NCBI RefSeq assembly: GCF_012911895.1
Contig: NZ_JAAXCV010000017.1
Span: 62,001-126,000 of the forward strand
Length of the DNA: 64,000 bases
Source: Bacillus sp. RO3
GTDB taxonomy: Bacteria > Bacillota > Bacilli > Bacillales > Bacillaceae_B
Reading direction: 5' to 3'
Under the pieces are notes generated by a model. That model saw only the letters and a list, made by a program, of their open reading frames with translations, did not search any database and was not told the origin of the DNA. A program made the position numbers and the translations under genes. Positions 51,828-61,439 of the stretch are shown here, piece by piece; the first letter of the stretch is position 1, and every line of letters starts with the position of its first letter.

Positions 51828-52748
51828 GTGCAAGAGAACATTATGACTTTATCTGATGGTAGAAAAGTAGGTTTTTCTGTCTATGGTGATAAAAACGGGA
51901 TTCCGCTTTTTTTATTTCACGGTACTCCTGGTTCAAGAGTATGGTTTTTAGAAGATGATCGTATCGCACAAAGACTGGGTATCTACTTAATAGCTACCGA
52001 CCGACCTGGTTATGGTTTATCAGATAAAAAAGATAATCGTAACCTTCTAGATTATTCATCTGATATCGAGGAACTTGCTAACTATTTACATATTGATGAA
52101 TTTTCAGTTTTGGGGGTTTCAGGGGGTGGAGCATACGCAGCTTCAGTATCGTATCGACTGCCAAACAGAGTGAAGGTATGTATTCTTGTTTCGACAGCCA
52201 CTCCTTTTGTTGATGGTAAGCCTTCAAAAATGATGTCAAAGGAAAATCGTTTAGCCTTTTTCCTCACTGATTACTTCCCCTGGTTATTGAAAATGGCTAA
52301 CAAAGCACAAAAGAAGTTAATTGATAAAAATCCTGAAAAGTATAAAGATACATTAAAAAAAGGTGGTAGTCATCTATCACAATGGGATAACACGATTTTA
52401 TTAGATGATGACGTTTTAGAAAATGGCATCCTACACTCCAAAGAAGCATACCGCCAAGGCGGGGATGAAATTATAAACGAATCTAGACTACTCGCAAGAG
52501 ACTGGGGATTCAGCCTCGATAAAATCATAACGCCTATCAAAATATGGCACGGAGAAGAAGACACTTTATCTCCTATAAGTGACGTGAGGGATATGGAAAA
52601 CCTCTTACAGAATGTTGAACCGCATTACATTAAAGAGGCTGGACACTTCCTAACTGAAAAAGATGAGGTTTGGGAATCTATACTGACAAATATGAAAGAG
52701 TGTCACGATGCTCAACTTTCACAGTCGTTCTTCAAAGGGAACTCCTAA
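51828..52748 (+). CDS. alpha/beta-hydrolase
   Basis: A 306-residue hydrolase: oxyanion HGTPGSRVW near residue 30, nucleophile elbow GVSGGGAYA near 91, late Asp in WHGEEDTLSPI and catalytic His in EAGHFLTEKDEVW. The helical cap spans about 120-220. A GTG start is 5 bases after GGGAGG; the ATG five codons on is too far from it. More AT-rich than the ytkL and ytoI genes around it, and absent from the standard B. subtilis order, so probably an insertion at this locus. Substrate unknown. Confidence 0.85.
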   Translation: MQENIMTLSDGRKVGFSVYGDKNGIPLFLFHGTPGSRVWFLEDDRIAQRLGIYLIATDRPGYGLSDKKDNRNLLDYSSDIEELANYLHIDEFSVLGVSGGGAYAASVSYRLPNRVKVCILVSTATPFVDGKPSKMMSKENRLAFFLTDYFPWLLKMANKAQKKLIDKNPEKYKDTLKKGGSHLSQWDNTILLDDDVLENGILHSKEAYRQGGDEIINESRLLARDWGFSLDKIITPIKIWHGEEDTLSPISDVRDMENLLQNVEPHYIKEAGHFLTEKDEVWESILTNMKECHDAQLSQSFFKGNS

Positions 52749-53038
52749 ATAAGACTGAGTTCCCTATCTGAAGAAAATATCATGACGGTGTATCTCAACT
52801 GGCAAAAGCTTGGTCATTACGATACATTTTATGATTGCCACTAATTTCAGCACTGGTTTCTTTACACTAAATGAACTGTTTCAATACAAAAGGTCTGCCG
52901 GATCAGATAATCAATTCAATGTATCTCCACAAAAACCGCACTACTTACCTTACACATCACGCTTTTTTCATTGTTTTATACAATATCCTCCCACCGCATG
53001 CATATATATGTTACAAGCCTAGAGAGGAGGAAGAACGT

Positions 53039-53290
53039 GTGAAACAACGATACCAACGATACATTCTCTGTTTACTCATAACCGGGGCCCTCATTTATTA
53101 TGGCGCTCCCCGTATGTCCATATTTGCAGAAGGCCTGCCCGGCATTTTCGCCATAAGCTGGCTCGTCCTCGCCACCTTCGTCGTGGCAGGCAACCTGGCC
53201 GCCCTTCTATACACCCCTAAAGGGACAAGCAAAGGCAAGACATCGAAGTCAAAACCTGTCCGCAGAGTAAAATCACGCTCATTTGGATAA
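53039..53290 (+). CDS. 83-aa small membrane protein
   Basis: GTG start behind AGAGGAGGA. Two membrane helices (about residues 7-25 and 36-57) are followed by a basic tail (KGKTSKSKPVRRVKSRS). The frame is open for 56 codons upstream, but without a ribosome site. It lies before ytoI; no family is recognised. The hairpin topology with a positively charged cytoplasmic tail suggests interaction with lipid or nucleic acid. Confidence 0.6.
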   Translation: MKQRYQRYILCLLITGALIYYGAPRMSIFAEGLPGIFAISWLVLATFVVAGNLAALLYTPKGTSKGKTSKSKPVRRVKSRSFG

Positions 53291-53325
53291 GAATTATGGA
53301 TGCAATAGAGGTGAAAGAGGGAGTA

Positions 53326-53378
53326 CAAGTGCTCAACTTACGCCCCGCGAAAAGCGGGCACCTGCAGCGAAAATCAAC
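53326..53378. repeat. third, internally deleted Bacillus repeat copy
   Basis: GTGCTC-AAC at the left and CCCCGCG-AAAGCGGGCACCTGCAGCG-AAATCAAC at the right match the ends of the repeat at 35485-35613. The middle 80 bases are missing. Confidence 0.75.
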
Positions 53379-53522
53379 CAGCACCCTCTTCATACAAAAG
53401 CATGAGAGTACGACCAATCACCGGGGCTTACACCAATGTAAGCCCCGATTAAATTGAAACACCACGCTTTTCACATTATAATAAACATATAAAGCAGGAC
53501 GTTACAAAGAAGGGTGAAAAGC

Positions 53523-54842
53523 ATGGCAACTAAACATGAACAAATACTCGAATACATAGATACCTTGCCAGTCGGTGAAAAAATTTCCGTCCGTCAAATC
53601 GCGAAAGCCTTGAACGTCAGTGAAGGAACGGCCTACAGGGCGATTAAGGACGCGGAAACGAAAGGATACGTCAGCACCATTGAGCGAGTCGGCACGATTC
53701 GTATCGAACAGAAGAAAAAGGACAACATCGAAAAGCTCACCTATGCGGAAGTGGTCAATATTATTGACGGACAAGTATTGGGTGGACGATCTGGCCTACA
53801 TAAAATGCTCAATAAGTTCGTCATTGGGGCCATGAAGCTTGAAGCGATGATGAGATACACCGAAGCGGGGAACCTGTTGATCATCGGGAACCGGACGCAG
53901 GCCCACGAGCATGCGTTAAGGGCCGGGGCTGCCGTTCTCATCACCGGTGGATTCGACGCGGACGAGCATGTGAAGAAGCTCGCCGATGAACTGGAGCTCC
54001 CGATCATCTCTACTTCCTATGACACGTTCACCGTCGCCACCATGATCAACCGAGCGATCTATGATCAGCTCATCAAGAAGGAGATCGTGCTGGTGGAAGA
54101 TATTTTAACAAAGGCAGATGACACGGCCTATCTTCATATCGATGATACGCTGGAGGAATGGTACGAGAAGAATCAATACACCTTCCACAGCCGTTTCCCC
54201 GTTGTGGATCATAACCTGAAGGTACACGGGATGGTCACCTCCAAGGACGTCATGGGTCAGGAGAAGTATACGGGTATCGACAAAATCATGACGAAACAGC
54301 CCATCACCGTCAGTCCGAATACGAGTGTCGCCTCAGCCGCCCACATCATGATCTGGGAAGGGATCGAATTGCTTCCCGTCGTCAATGAGCAAAACAGGCT
54401 CCAGGGGATCATCAGCCGTCAGGACGTCTTGAAGGCCCTGCAAATGATTCAGCGTCAGCCCCAGGTAGGGGAAACCATTGATGACCTCATCAGTAACGGA
54501 GTGGAAGTGAGCGGTGAGAAGAAGGGGGATAAAGAAGTCTACCTGTTCGCCGTGACTCCCCAGATGACCACGGGCATCGGGACGATTTCGTACGGGGTCT
54601 TCACAACCCTCATGACAGAAGCGGCCAACCGGGCATTGAAGCCCTATAAAAAAGGCGATCTCGTCATCGAAAACATGACGATCTATTTCATCAAGCCGGT
54701 CCAGATGGAAAGCATGCTGGAAATTCACCCGAAAGTCCTCGACGTGGGACGTAAATTTGGTAAAGTGGATGTAGAAGTATACAGCGAAGGGGTATTGGTA
54801 GGGAAATCCCTGATGATCTGTCAGCTGATTGACCGTCACTGA
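53523..54842 (+). CDS. ytoI: YtoI: HTH, DRTGG, CBS and hotdog domain protein
   Basis: A 439-residue multidomain protein: HTH (about 8-60, VRQIAKALNVSEGTAYRAIKDAE), DRTGG domain (about 80-185), paired CBS domains (about 195-310, VDHNLKVHGMVTSKDVMG and VVNEQNRLQGIISRQDVLKA), and a C-terminal hotdog thioesterase-like domain. CBS pairs usually bind adenine nucleotides. It probably senses a nucleotide and regulates genes or an acyl-CoA reaction. AAGAAGGG favours the ATG at 53523 over GTG at 53514. Confidence 0.92.
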   Translation: MATKHEQILEYIDTLPVGEKISVRQIAKALNVSEGTAYRAIKDAETKGYVSTIERVGTIRIEQKKKDNIEKLTYAEVVNIIDGQVLGGRSGLHKMLNKFVIGAMKLEAMMRYTEAGNLLIIGNRTQAHEHALRAGAAVLITGGFDADEHVKKLADELELPIISTSYDTFTVATMINRAIYDQLIKKEIVLVEDILTKADDTAYLHIDDTLEEWYEKNQYTFHSRFPVVDHNLKVHGMVTSKDVMGQEKYTGIDKIMTKQPITVSPNTSVASAAHIMIWEGIELLPVVNEQNRLQGIISRQDVLKALQMIQRQPQVGETIDDLISNGVEVSGEKKGDKEVYLFAVTPQMTTGIGTISYGVFTTLMTEAANRALKPYKKGDLVIENMTIYFIKPVQMESMLEIHPKVLDVGRKFGKVDVEVYSEGVLVGKSLMICQLIDRH

Positions 54843-54852
54843 TGGGATAAGG

Positions 54853-54889
54853 CAAAAAAAAGACCGGATTTTGTGTCCAGTCTTTTGTC
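54853..54889. terminator. bidirectional terminator between ytoI and ytpI
   Basis: AAAAGACCGGA and TCCAGTCTTTT form the stem between the convergent genes, with A-rich and T-rich flanks suited to both strands. Confidence 0.8.
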
Positions 54890-54893
54890 TCTC

Positions 54894-55199
54894 TTACTCG
54901 TTATCCAGTTCTTTCGCTTCTCGTTGGGCATACGGAAGTACGTGCTTGTACAGCTTATAGCCTGCCCAGCAGCTTCCCAGTCCAATCAGTATGAACAGAC
55001 CGCCGATCACATACGTCAGCGTACCTGGAAATAGAAATAGCTGATTGATCCCGAACAGGGCAACGAAGATTCCAAGGGCCATGCTAGCTTTCGCCGATAA
55101 CCATTTCTTCTCCATGGGCCGGTTCGTTCGTACCTGCCTGATTTTATAAAAGACGTAGAAAGTAAATGTTAATACAATCAGTAATGCGAGAAAATACAT
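54894..55199 (-). CDS. ytpI: YtpI-like membrane protein
   Basis: A 101-residue protein with three membrane helices and the N-terminal pattern LALLIVLTFTFYVFYKIRQVRT; a second region KASMALGIFVALFGINQLFLF matches YtpI of B. subtilis. Role unknown. TTGGAGGAC fits the ATG at 55199, eight codons after the longest open start. Convergent with ytoI and divergent from nrnA, as in B. subtilis. Confidence 0.85.
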   Translation of the reverse strand: MYFLALLIVLTFTFYVFYKIRQVRTNRPMEKKWLSAKASMALGIFVALFGINQLFLFPGTLTYVIGGLFILIGLGSCWAGYKLYKHVLPYAQREAKELDNE

Positions 55200-55291
55200 A
55201 TAGCTGTCCTCCAATGTCGACATCTCTCGCTACTATTTTACAGATATCTGCCCGGAATGCCAACTGAAAAATCCACTTAAAGGAGATTACC

Positions 55292-56233
55292 ATGAAAGAA
55301 CAAATTCTGAACCTTATCAAACAATATGAAACCATCATTGTCCATAGACATGTCCGCCCCGATCCCGACGCCTACGGTTCCCAGGGGGGACTCGTTGAAA
55401 TGCTGAAGGCCTCCTTCCCAGACAAGAAGGTATACGCTGTCGGAAAAGAAGAAGAATCCCTTCATTATTTAAAGAGGCTCGATGTGATTGAAGATCACGT
55501 CTTTGAAGGAGCCTTGATCATCGTCTGTGACACTGCGAATGAAGAACGGATCTGCGACACCCGCTACAAGCTCGGTGATACCCTTGTGAAAATCGACCAC
55601 CATCCGAATGAAGACGCCTACGGGGATTACTTATGGATCGATACGTCTGCAAGCTCAGTGAGCGAAATGATTTACGAATTCTATCTGTTCGGCAAGGATA
55701 AAGGACTCGTCATGCCTGATGAAGGAGCAAGACTGTTATTCGGTGGAATCGTCGGGGACACAGGACGTTTCCTTTACCCAAGCACCACCCAGAAGACCTT
55801 TGACATTGCCGGCGAATTGATCCGCTTTGACTTTGACCGCAATGACTTATTCAACAAAATGTATGAAGTGGACACGAACGTATTGAAACTTCATGGATAT
55901 GTGCTGCAGAATTTCGAAATGGATCAGGACGGCTGTGCCATGATGATCATGACGAAGGACATCCTTGAAGAGCATGGGGTCGTTCCTTCAGAAGCATCGT
56001 TACTCGTCAGTACCCTCGGAAACGTAAAGGGCATCAAAGCATGGGTGTTCTTCATTGAAGAAGACGATCAAGTCAGGGTCCGCCTCCGCTCAAAAGGCCC
56101 CGTCATCAACACCATCGCCAAGAAATACAACGGCGGGGGACACCCGTTGGCCGCCGGGGCATCCATCTATTCATGGGAAGAAAAAGAAGCAGTGATGAAC
56201 GATTTAAGAGAAGTGTGCAGAAATCATCAATAA
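55292..56233 (+). CDS. nrnA: oligoribonuclease / pAp phosphatase NrnA
   Basis: A 313-residue DHH/DHHA1 phosphoesterase. Metal ligands occur in HRHVRPDPDAYGS, CDTANEERI and IDHHPNED (the DHH motif); the C-terminal DHHA1 domain has YNGGGHPLAAGA. NrnA degrades nano-RNA and dephosphorylates 3'-phosphoadenosine 5'-phosphate. TAAAGGAG precedes the ATG. In B. subtilis it also neighbours ytpI and ytoI, supporting the name. Confidence 0.96.
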   Translation: MKEQILNLIKQYETIIVHRHVRPDPDAYGSQGGLVEMLKASFPDKKVYAVGKEEESLHYLKRLDVIEDHVFEGALIIVCDTANEERICDTRYKLGDTLVKIDHHPNEDAYGDYLWIDTSASSVSEMIYEFYLFGKDKGLVMPDEGARLLFGGIVGDTGRFLYPSTTQKTFDIAGELIRFDFDRNDLFNKMYEVDTNVLKLHGYVLQNFEMDQDGCAMMIMTKDILEEHGVVPSEASLLVSTLGNVKGIKAWVFFIEEDDQVRVRLRSKGPVINTIAKKYNGGGHPLAAGASIYSWEEKEAVMNDLREVCRNHQ

Positions 56234-56259
56234 GCCGGCGAATGCCGGCTTTTTATTAT
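56233..56259 (+). terminator. terminator after nrnA
   Basis: AGCCGGC(G)A and TGCCGGCT form a compact stem followed by TTTTTATT. Confidence 0.85.
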
Positions 56260-56335
56260 GGAAATCAGAAACGTGGTAAAGAGCATCAGCAGTGGTTGCA
56301 AAGGGCTCTCTTTTCGAGTGGATTTTGTATAAACG

Positions 56336-56378
56336 ACAAGAAAACTGACCTGTGGATTGGCATAGGTCAGTTTCTTGT
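56336..56378. repeat. long inverted repeat
   Basis: ACAAGAAAACTGACCT (56336-56351) pairs with AGGTCAGTTTCTTGT (56364-56378) around a 12-base loop; 15 pairs with one bulged A. No clear T-run follows, so it may be a relic element or a weak terminator. No gene is seen in 56260-56651 otherwise. Confidence 0.6.
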
Positions 56379-56651
56379 TATATCAAGGTTTAAAAGGCAT
56401 GAACCGTGTAAAAGGCAGACCAAATTTTTATTCGGGACAACAGTTATTGTCCTCGTAAAAAAGTTGCTAAAATGAATGTCAATCGCCTGGATATTTTGTG
56501 TGCCAAAAAGGTCATAAACTGTTAAATAGGCAACCTAGCGTGTGGTAATATAAGGATAGACAAAGTAAGCTTATATTCCAATATAGGGAATAATATATTA
56601 ATAAGAATGAAGGATTTATATTGGGAAATTTCAGCTAGGGGAAATGAGAAA

Positions 56652-57137
56652 ATGAGAAAAATCATCGTGTTTTCTATTATTAACATTGTCGTAATATTAG
56701 TTGGGATGTTTTCTTTTATTAAATTCAATCCACCATTAGTTAGTGGAGCTGTTGGTGCAACAAACGATTATCATGCCGTTGTCCTGGCAATTGGAAATAA
56801 AGGTTTTAGTGAAGTGAAGGTTGATGATGTGTTGGTGAATGGTAATGAAGAACCATCACATATAAAAATGCAGGTTAGTAATCCATTAAAGGGTTATATT
56901 ATAACTGACACTTTCGATGAAGAGGCAAAAGCATACGGAATACAGAATATTGAAAATGTAACAATCCAGCCTGACACAGCCCCTTCTGCACAGTTAGAAA
57001 AAGTAAATAATGGTACAGCTACAACTGATGATAAAAGTTATGGAATTAGTGTGGTCCATAACAAGGTGATAGAAAAAGTAAATATAAAATACACTTATTT
57101 GGGAATATCTTTCGATAAAACTGTAACAATCAAATAA
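56652..57137 (+). CDS. membrane-anchored extracellular protein, unknown
   Basis: A 161-residue protein with one N-terminal membrane helix (residues 5-22) and a beta-rich outer part. It has Asn/Thr/Val-rich stretches (VLAIGNKGFSEVKVDDVLVNG) suggestive of an immunoglobulin-like or C2-like fold. AGGGGAAA lies before the ATG at 56652; 15 further upstream codons lack a site. A terminator follows. Function unknown. Confidence 0.65.
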   Translation: MRKIIVFSIINIVVILVGMFSFIKFNPPLVSGAVGATNDYHAVVLAIGNKGFSEVKVDDVLVNGNEEPSHIKMQVSNPLKGYIITDTFDEEAKAYGIQNIENVTIQPDTAPSAQLEKVNNGTATTDDKSYGISVVHNKVIEKVNIKYTYLGISFDKTVTIK

Positions 57138-57202
57138 GCAATTCTACTAACGGGGCATTGATTGAATATTGTTATGCCGGTACCAATTTATATTACAAGT
57201 CA

Positions 57203-57232
57203 AAAAGACTCGTCAATCGACGAGTTTTTATA
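57203..57232 (+). terminator. terminator
   Basis: AAAAAGACTCGTC pairs with GACGAGTTTTT around AATC; self-complementary with U tract. Confidence 0.88.
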
Positions 57233-57368
57233 CTTTTTATAGTTGCCAGTTTGAGTGTCCATATGAGTGCCATTAGTCCATATTTATTGGGTACGAGCAT
57301 CTCAAAACGGAACCCTGCTGACGCTCCATACCTTTTCATATCAATGTACTTTCAAACAAACGAAAGGG

Positions 57369-58373
57369 CTAATTCCCCATCAACTTATTTTTATCCTCCA
57401 TTTGCGGCGGCTGTTCAAGCCAGCCATTCTTCACCATCAGCTTAATGCCTTCTCTTCCATACTGAAAGATATCTTTCGTGATCAACGTTGTTTTCACGGA
57501 GATATCATTCCGCAAACTGAAGATGGCCCCGAAACTGTTTCCCACAATCCCAAAGCCGTTCAGGAGATACACGCAATACATCATGAGTTTATCGCTGAAC
57601 GGTGCGACTTTGGAATTAGTAACCGTGCTTCCAGAGGTAGCAGAAAACTGGATATCACTATCGAGGAGAATCTCTTCAAAAAGTTTAATCTGCTTCTTAG
57701 CAAGCTCCTGTCCTTTTGCAAAGTATTTCTGGACTTCCTTATCCTGTGCACATTGAGCAAATCCGGTAACCAATTGAAAGCCGATATTATTTACCTCAAT
57801 GCCATGATGCAGATAACCTAATTCAATATCATTCAATGCTCTCTTCTCACTAAAAAGATGAAATCCCTTCAAATAACTTTCCTCTTTGATGTATTCATTT
57901 GTTATGGGTCTTGTCACGTTTGGCGGCAGTGTCAAAATACCCCTCTCCAATAAATAAAGGGTGGCCACTTTATAAATTCGTTGCGTAACCGACGTAAGGC
58001 CTTCATACAAGGTCATGATATCAGAGCGGTAGGCCATATTGATACACATCGTGTACATGCCCATACTGACCTCTTTTAACACTCGTACGAACATGATGTC
58101 AAACCCATTATCATACAGCTTTGGTGCCTCCAGATGGACATCTTCATTGTGGAATCCAATAGGGACCGGAACTCCTTCTCTCTCAAAGATCTTCTTCATG
58201 TCCATGACATAGTTATTCAACTCCTGCCATAGTCCTCCCAGGATATTTCGCGCTTCACGGTCATCCGCCTTCTCGATGAAATATTCCAATATTCTCAGAA
58301 TGAGTGTTTTCTCTTGATAAGTGAGCCACAGGGATCCAATTTCAGATGAACTGAGGGGGTTTTTATCCTGCAT
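57369..58373 (-). CDS. DUF3231-family protein
   Basis: A 334-residue soluble, helical protein with two similar halves (about residues 5-160 and 175-330), each a four-helix bundle: LSSSEIGSLWLTYQEKTLILRILEYFIEKADD versus a second LNDIELGYLHHGIEVNNIGFQL. This matches Bacillus DUF3231 proteins, thought to be ferritin-like by fold and often linked to sporulation. Their function is unknown. It is a single gene with terminators or gaps around it. Confidence 0.88.
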   Translation of the reverse strand: MQDKNPLSSSEIGSLWLTYQEKTLILRILEYFIEKADDREARNILGGLWQELNNYVMDMKKIFEREGVPVPIGFHNEDVHLEAPKLYDNGFDIMFVRVLKEVSMGMYTMCINMAYRSDIMTLYEGLTSVTQRIYKVATLYLLERGILTLPPNVTRPITNEYIKEESYLKGFHLFSEKRALNDIELGYLHHGIEVNNIGFQLVTGFAQCAQDKEVQKYFAKGQELAKKQIKLFEEILLDSDIQFSATSGSTVTNSKVAPFSDKLMMYCVYLLNGFGIVGNSFGAIFSLRNDISVKTTLITKDIFQYGREGIKLMVKNGWLEQPPQMEDKNKLMGN

Positions 58374-58582
58374 TTCCGTTCCTTCCTTTCCTTACTGAAT
58401 TCTGTATAATTATCATTTTCTTTTCCAGAATAAATATGCGGAGAACAGGTAACGGGGAGGATTTATTCATTAAGTCGTGCAGAATTTCAACTTAGATATT
58501 CAAGAGGAAGGATCATAAAAATTGTCATCTTTCATGGCCACATGGGAACATTAAATGAAAAGTGTGAAGAGAGGTAGTGGAT

Positions 58583-59071
58583 ATGAATCATTCTTTATAT
58601 CTATTGATGGTATTTCTCTTCCTTTCACTTTACCCAATGGCAGTGCAAGCGAAAGAGATCAACTATAATCACAACAGCATGAAGGTTTCAGAGCTAAAAA
58701 ATAAAATTGACTTTGACGTTTTCTTACCTGAATTATTAGCGGATGACTGTACATTAGAGATCAAAACATACCCGGATTGGGCAAATGATGACTTTACTCA
58801 GATCAGATTACACTATATGGACAAGAGTGATAAGGTTCTGTTCGTTGCCATTGAGCAACGAAAATTTTCAAGTATGCCAACCGATTTATTTAATAAAGAA
58901 GGAGATCCGGTCGATATAAACGGGGTCAAAGGTTATTATAAGACTTTCTCCAATGCTCCAGGCGGTATTCTCACCTGGATTCAGGGAGGAACGTATATCG
59001 AAATGAGCAGCAGTGAGAAGAATAAGGTTGAAATGATTGAAATAGCAGGATCTATGAAAGGGTATAAGTGA
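58583..59071 (+). CDS. secreted DUF4367-like protein
   Basis: A 162-residue protein with a cleavable signal peptide (hydrophobic residues 4-20, cleavage after AVQA) and a compact beta domain with IRLHYMDKSDKVLFVAIEQRK and WIQGGTYIEMSS, reminiscent of DUF4367 lipoprotein-like domains. GAGAGGTAG fits the ATG at 58583. It is the first of several small exported proteins in a row on this strand. Function unknown. Confidence 0.7.
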   Translation: MNHSLYLLMVFLFLSLYPMAVQAKEINYNHNSMKVSELKNKIDFDVFLPELLADDCTLEIKTYPDWANDDFTQIRLHYMDKSDKVLFVAIEQRKFSSMPTDLFNKEGDPVDINGVKGYYKTFSNAPGGILTWIQGGTYIEMSSSEKNKVEMIEIAGSMKGYK

Positions 59072-59230
59072 AGGACACAGGAGTACATTGAATCGCATAC
59101 TCATATCTAGGCTCGATCCAGAAAAGGAGAGGGTCTTTATTTCGTGAAAAAACGTATTGAGTTGGTTCTTTGGATTTGTAATAATTGGAATTGAGTGAAA
59201 TGAATCATAAAGGATAAAGGGGGCTGCAGC

Positions 59231-59536
59231 ATGCTGGATTTAATCAAATTAGTCTTGGCTTTAGTACTCTTACTTTTTACTTTAAGAAAAATGTCTTCTA
59301 TTGGAAAAACCCATCCTCAATCCTCCCTAAAGGAAATCAAACGAAATAGTAAACTGCTTTTTTGGGGAGTGTGGTATTGTTTCTTCTTCTTGCTCATCCC
59401 TTATCAGATTTGGGTTATAACAGGCAGTTCTAGTGGCTGGGACGGCGCATACATCATAGGTGGAGCAGCTGTGTTTACCGTGATCATGAGTTTTGCCTAT
59501 TATTCTATCAATTCAATAATCCCATTCCATAAATGA
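59231..59536 (+). CDS. 101-aa membrane protein, unknown
   Basis: Three hydrophobic segments (about residues 3-19, 43-66, 74-95) and a Lys/Ser-rich cytoplasmic loop. AAAGGGGGC precedes the ATG. It has no recognised family and stands alone in a cluster of small membrane and exported products. Confidence 0.65.
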   Translation: MLDLIKLVLALVLLLFTLRKMSSIGKTHPQSSLKEIKRNSKLLFWGVWYCFFFLLIPYQIWVITGSSSGWDGAYIIGGAAVFTVIMSFAYYSINSIIPFHK

Positions 59537-59575
59537 AGAAACGTTAATTGCTAAGAAAAAATGAGGGGGATTTGT

Positions 59576-59846
59576 ATGAAAAAACGGATTTTGTTTATAC
59601 TTTGCGTTCTTATACTTACGACTGTAGGATGCAGCAATGGGCAGGAATTAATCAGTTATGATCATAATGAACTATCAAAAGAACTGAAAAAAGAAGGAAT
59701 CGAGGTGAAGGTACCTACTCAATTTCCAATGGTGGTAGAGAATTATGAGATTCAGCTTCCACCTCATGAATCAATTTGGGGCTGATACAAAAATCAGCAT
59801 ATTGCAGAAAAATGAATTGTTTGAAATAATTGGTAATGGTGCATAG
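59576..59846 (+). pseudogene. small lipoprotein gene with one-base frameshift
   Basis: A lipoprotein signal (TTVGC lipobox, Cys about residue 19) is followed by LISYDHNELSKELKKEGIEVKVPTQFP and a stop at 59785. One frame over, the next codons read GADTKISILQKNELFEIIGN to a stop at 59846. Removing one T from TTT at 59775-59777 joins both parts into an 89-residue protein. So an insertion in a short T run truncated it, or the read is wrong. AGGGGG precedes the ATG. Confidence 0.6.
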
Positions 59847-59889
59847 GTTAAAGGAAACATCTTGTCATAATGAGTGTAGGGGGATTTGC

Positions 59890-60540
59890 ATGACAATAAA
59901 CAGGTTGACTGAAGCTCTGTTAGCTTAATATAAAAATCAATTCTCCAAAACCAGGCCATTTCTTATCGGAATCGACGGACTAGGTGGATCAGGGAAGACC
60001 ACGCTTTCTAAACAAATGTGTCATAAGTTAAAGGCAGCCAATTTCGAAAGCTTCATTTTACATATTGATGATTACATTGTTCATAAAGAAAACCGTTATC
60101 AAACGGGTTGGGAAGAATGGTACGAATATTACTTTCTACAGTGGGATCTTGAAAGGTTGCAAAAAGAATTATTCGAAAAGATACATCATAACGTTCGTCT
60201 TTTAACTTTACCTTATTATGATCATTTAGCTAACACACTGTTGGACGAAAAAGTGAACGTACCGCCAAATGCGATTGTGATCATTGAGGGGGTATTTTTA
60301 CAAAGAAAAGAATGGCGCCGATACTTTGATTTCATGATCTATCTTTCTTGTTCCCATAAGCTGAGATCTAAAAGAGTTCTCAATCGGGATACCTATCTTG
60401 GTGATTATGGAGCAAGGCTGGAGAAGTATGAAAAAAGATACTGGTCAGCAGAAAATTACTATCTTCAAAATGAAGATCCAATGGGAAAAGCAGATTACAT
60501 ATATGAAGACATAGACTCAATTGATCACAACAAGAGATAA
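59890..60540 (+). pseudogene. uridine-kinase-like P-loop kinase with a premature stop
   Basis: The ATG at 59890 behind AGGGGG starts MTINRLTEALLA, then TAA at 59926-59928 interrupts. The same frame goes on to IGIDGLGGSGKTTLSKQ (Walker A), HIDDYIVHKENR, VIIEGVFLQRKEWR and RD-YLGDY, a uridine kinase/YaaH-like nucleoside kinase fold, to 60540. Restoring a sense codon gives about 216 residues. A restart at the ATG at 60016 would lose the P-loop, so the product is inactive unless the stop is read through or is a sequencing error. Confidence 0.75.
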
Positions 60541-60546
60541 AGACAG

Positions 60547-60951
60547 ATGCATACGTCTAATTTTCTAAATAGATATTGGGAGGTATTACCTGTTAATAGA
60601 ATAACAATTGGATTAATGATGGGTGTCTTATTCTTTGGATTAATCTCTTGCTCTACCAAAATAGAAGAGAATGCTGCTCCTCATGAAAATGAGAAGTACC
60701 AATCTGAAATAAGAGTTGCTTGGGTGTTCGTTAAGAAAAAAGGCTGGGATGAATGGGCTAAAGGGGATTGGGGAAATGCTTCAATAGAGGTGACGGATAC
60801 GAGGGGTGGACATTTGCTCAACGGTGAACCTCATAGAGATAAGGTGGTCAAGGTTTCTTTTGAACCTCAAGAAAACAGTATCAACGGGGTGCCTCAAATA
60901 TTTGTTGATCTTCACGAACAAGAAGTTATAGGATATGTTCCGGCTGAATAG
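60547..60951 (+). CDS. small lipoprotein, unknown
   Basis: A 134-residue product with a hydrophobic segment ending LISC, a plausible lipobox near residue 35, and a mature domain with Trp-rich WVFVKKKGWDEWAKGDWGN. The start is uncertain: the N-terminus is long for a signal peptide and the ribosome site is weak, and an ATG at 60616 would give a very short signal. Starts six bases after the kinase relic. Confidence 0.55.
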   Translation: MHTSNFLNRYWEVLPVNRITIGLMMGVLFFGLISCSTKIEENAAPHENEKYQSEIRVAWVFVKKKGWDEWAKGDWGNASIEVTDTRGGHLLNGEPHRDKVVKVSFEPQENSINGVPQIFVDLHEQEVIGYVPAE

Positions 60952-61022
60952 GGCCTTCTTATTCTTTAGAAAAGATTGCTTAAAGCAGGAAGAGAAAGAA
61001 TGCAATAGAGGGGGAGAAGGAA

Positions 61023-61415
61023 GTGAGAAATAAAATTGTCCTAACGATCATGTTCATCAGTCTGGGCGTAAATGTGTTTTTACTGGGAAAGTGGTTTCTG
61101 TTTGAACGAGGGTATCATCCAAACCAGGAAGAAACGATTATTTTAAGCGAAATGGTACATAAAACGATTCAAAGTGAAGAGTATGAAGAACTATCGAAAA
61201 AAGAAAAGGTGATGGCGATTGATGCAAACATGGATAAAAACAAAGGCGGGGTATTCCCTTATTATTTCGGAGTAAGTGTACGTACTGATCAACAAACCTA
61301 TCTATTTTCCTGCAGCGATGAAGAGTGTTTAACGATGGAAATGGGAGGAACAACCTATTCCCTTTATGAAGACGAAGAACCCCGACTTCCATTTGCTGTA
61401 GAGCAGAAGAATTAG
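61023..61415 (+). CDS. membrane-anchored small protein, unknown
   Basis: GTG start after GGGGGAGAAGG. One N-terminal membrane helix (residues 5-25) leads to an acidic outer domain of about 100 residues containing a FSCSDEEC pair of cysteines that could form a disulphide. No family recognised. Confidence 0.65.
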   Translation: MRNKIVLTIMFISLGVNVFLLGKWFLFERGYHPNQEETIILSEMVHKTIQSEEYEELSKKEKVMAIDANMDKNKGGVFPYYFGVSVRTDQQTYLFSCSDEECLTMEMGGTTYSLYEDEEPRLPFAVEQKN

Positions 61416-61439
61416 AAAAGTGAGATGAGGAGACAAGAA

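Noticed and set aside
57267..57821. 184-codon plus-strand frame
   Set aside because: Antisense to the DUF3231 gene and crosses a terminator.
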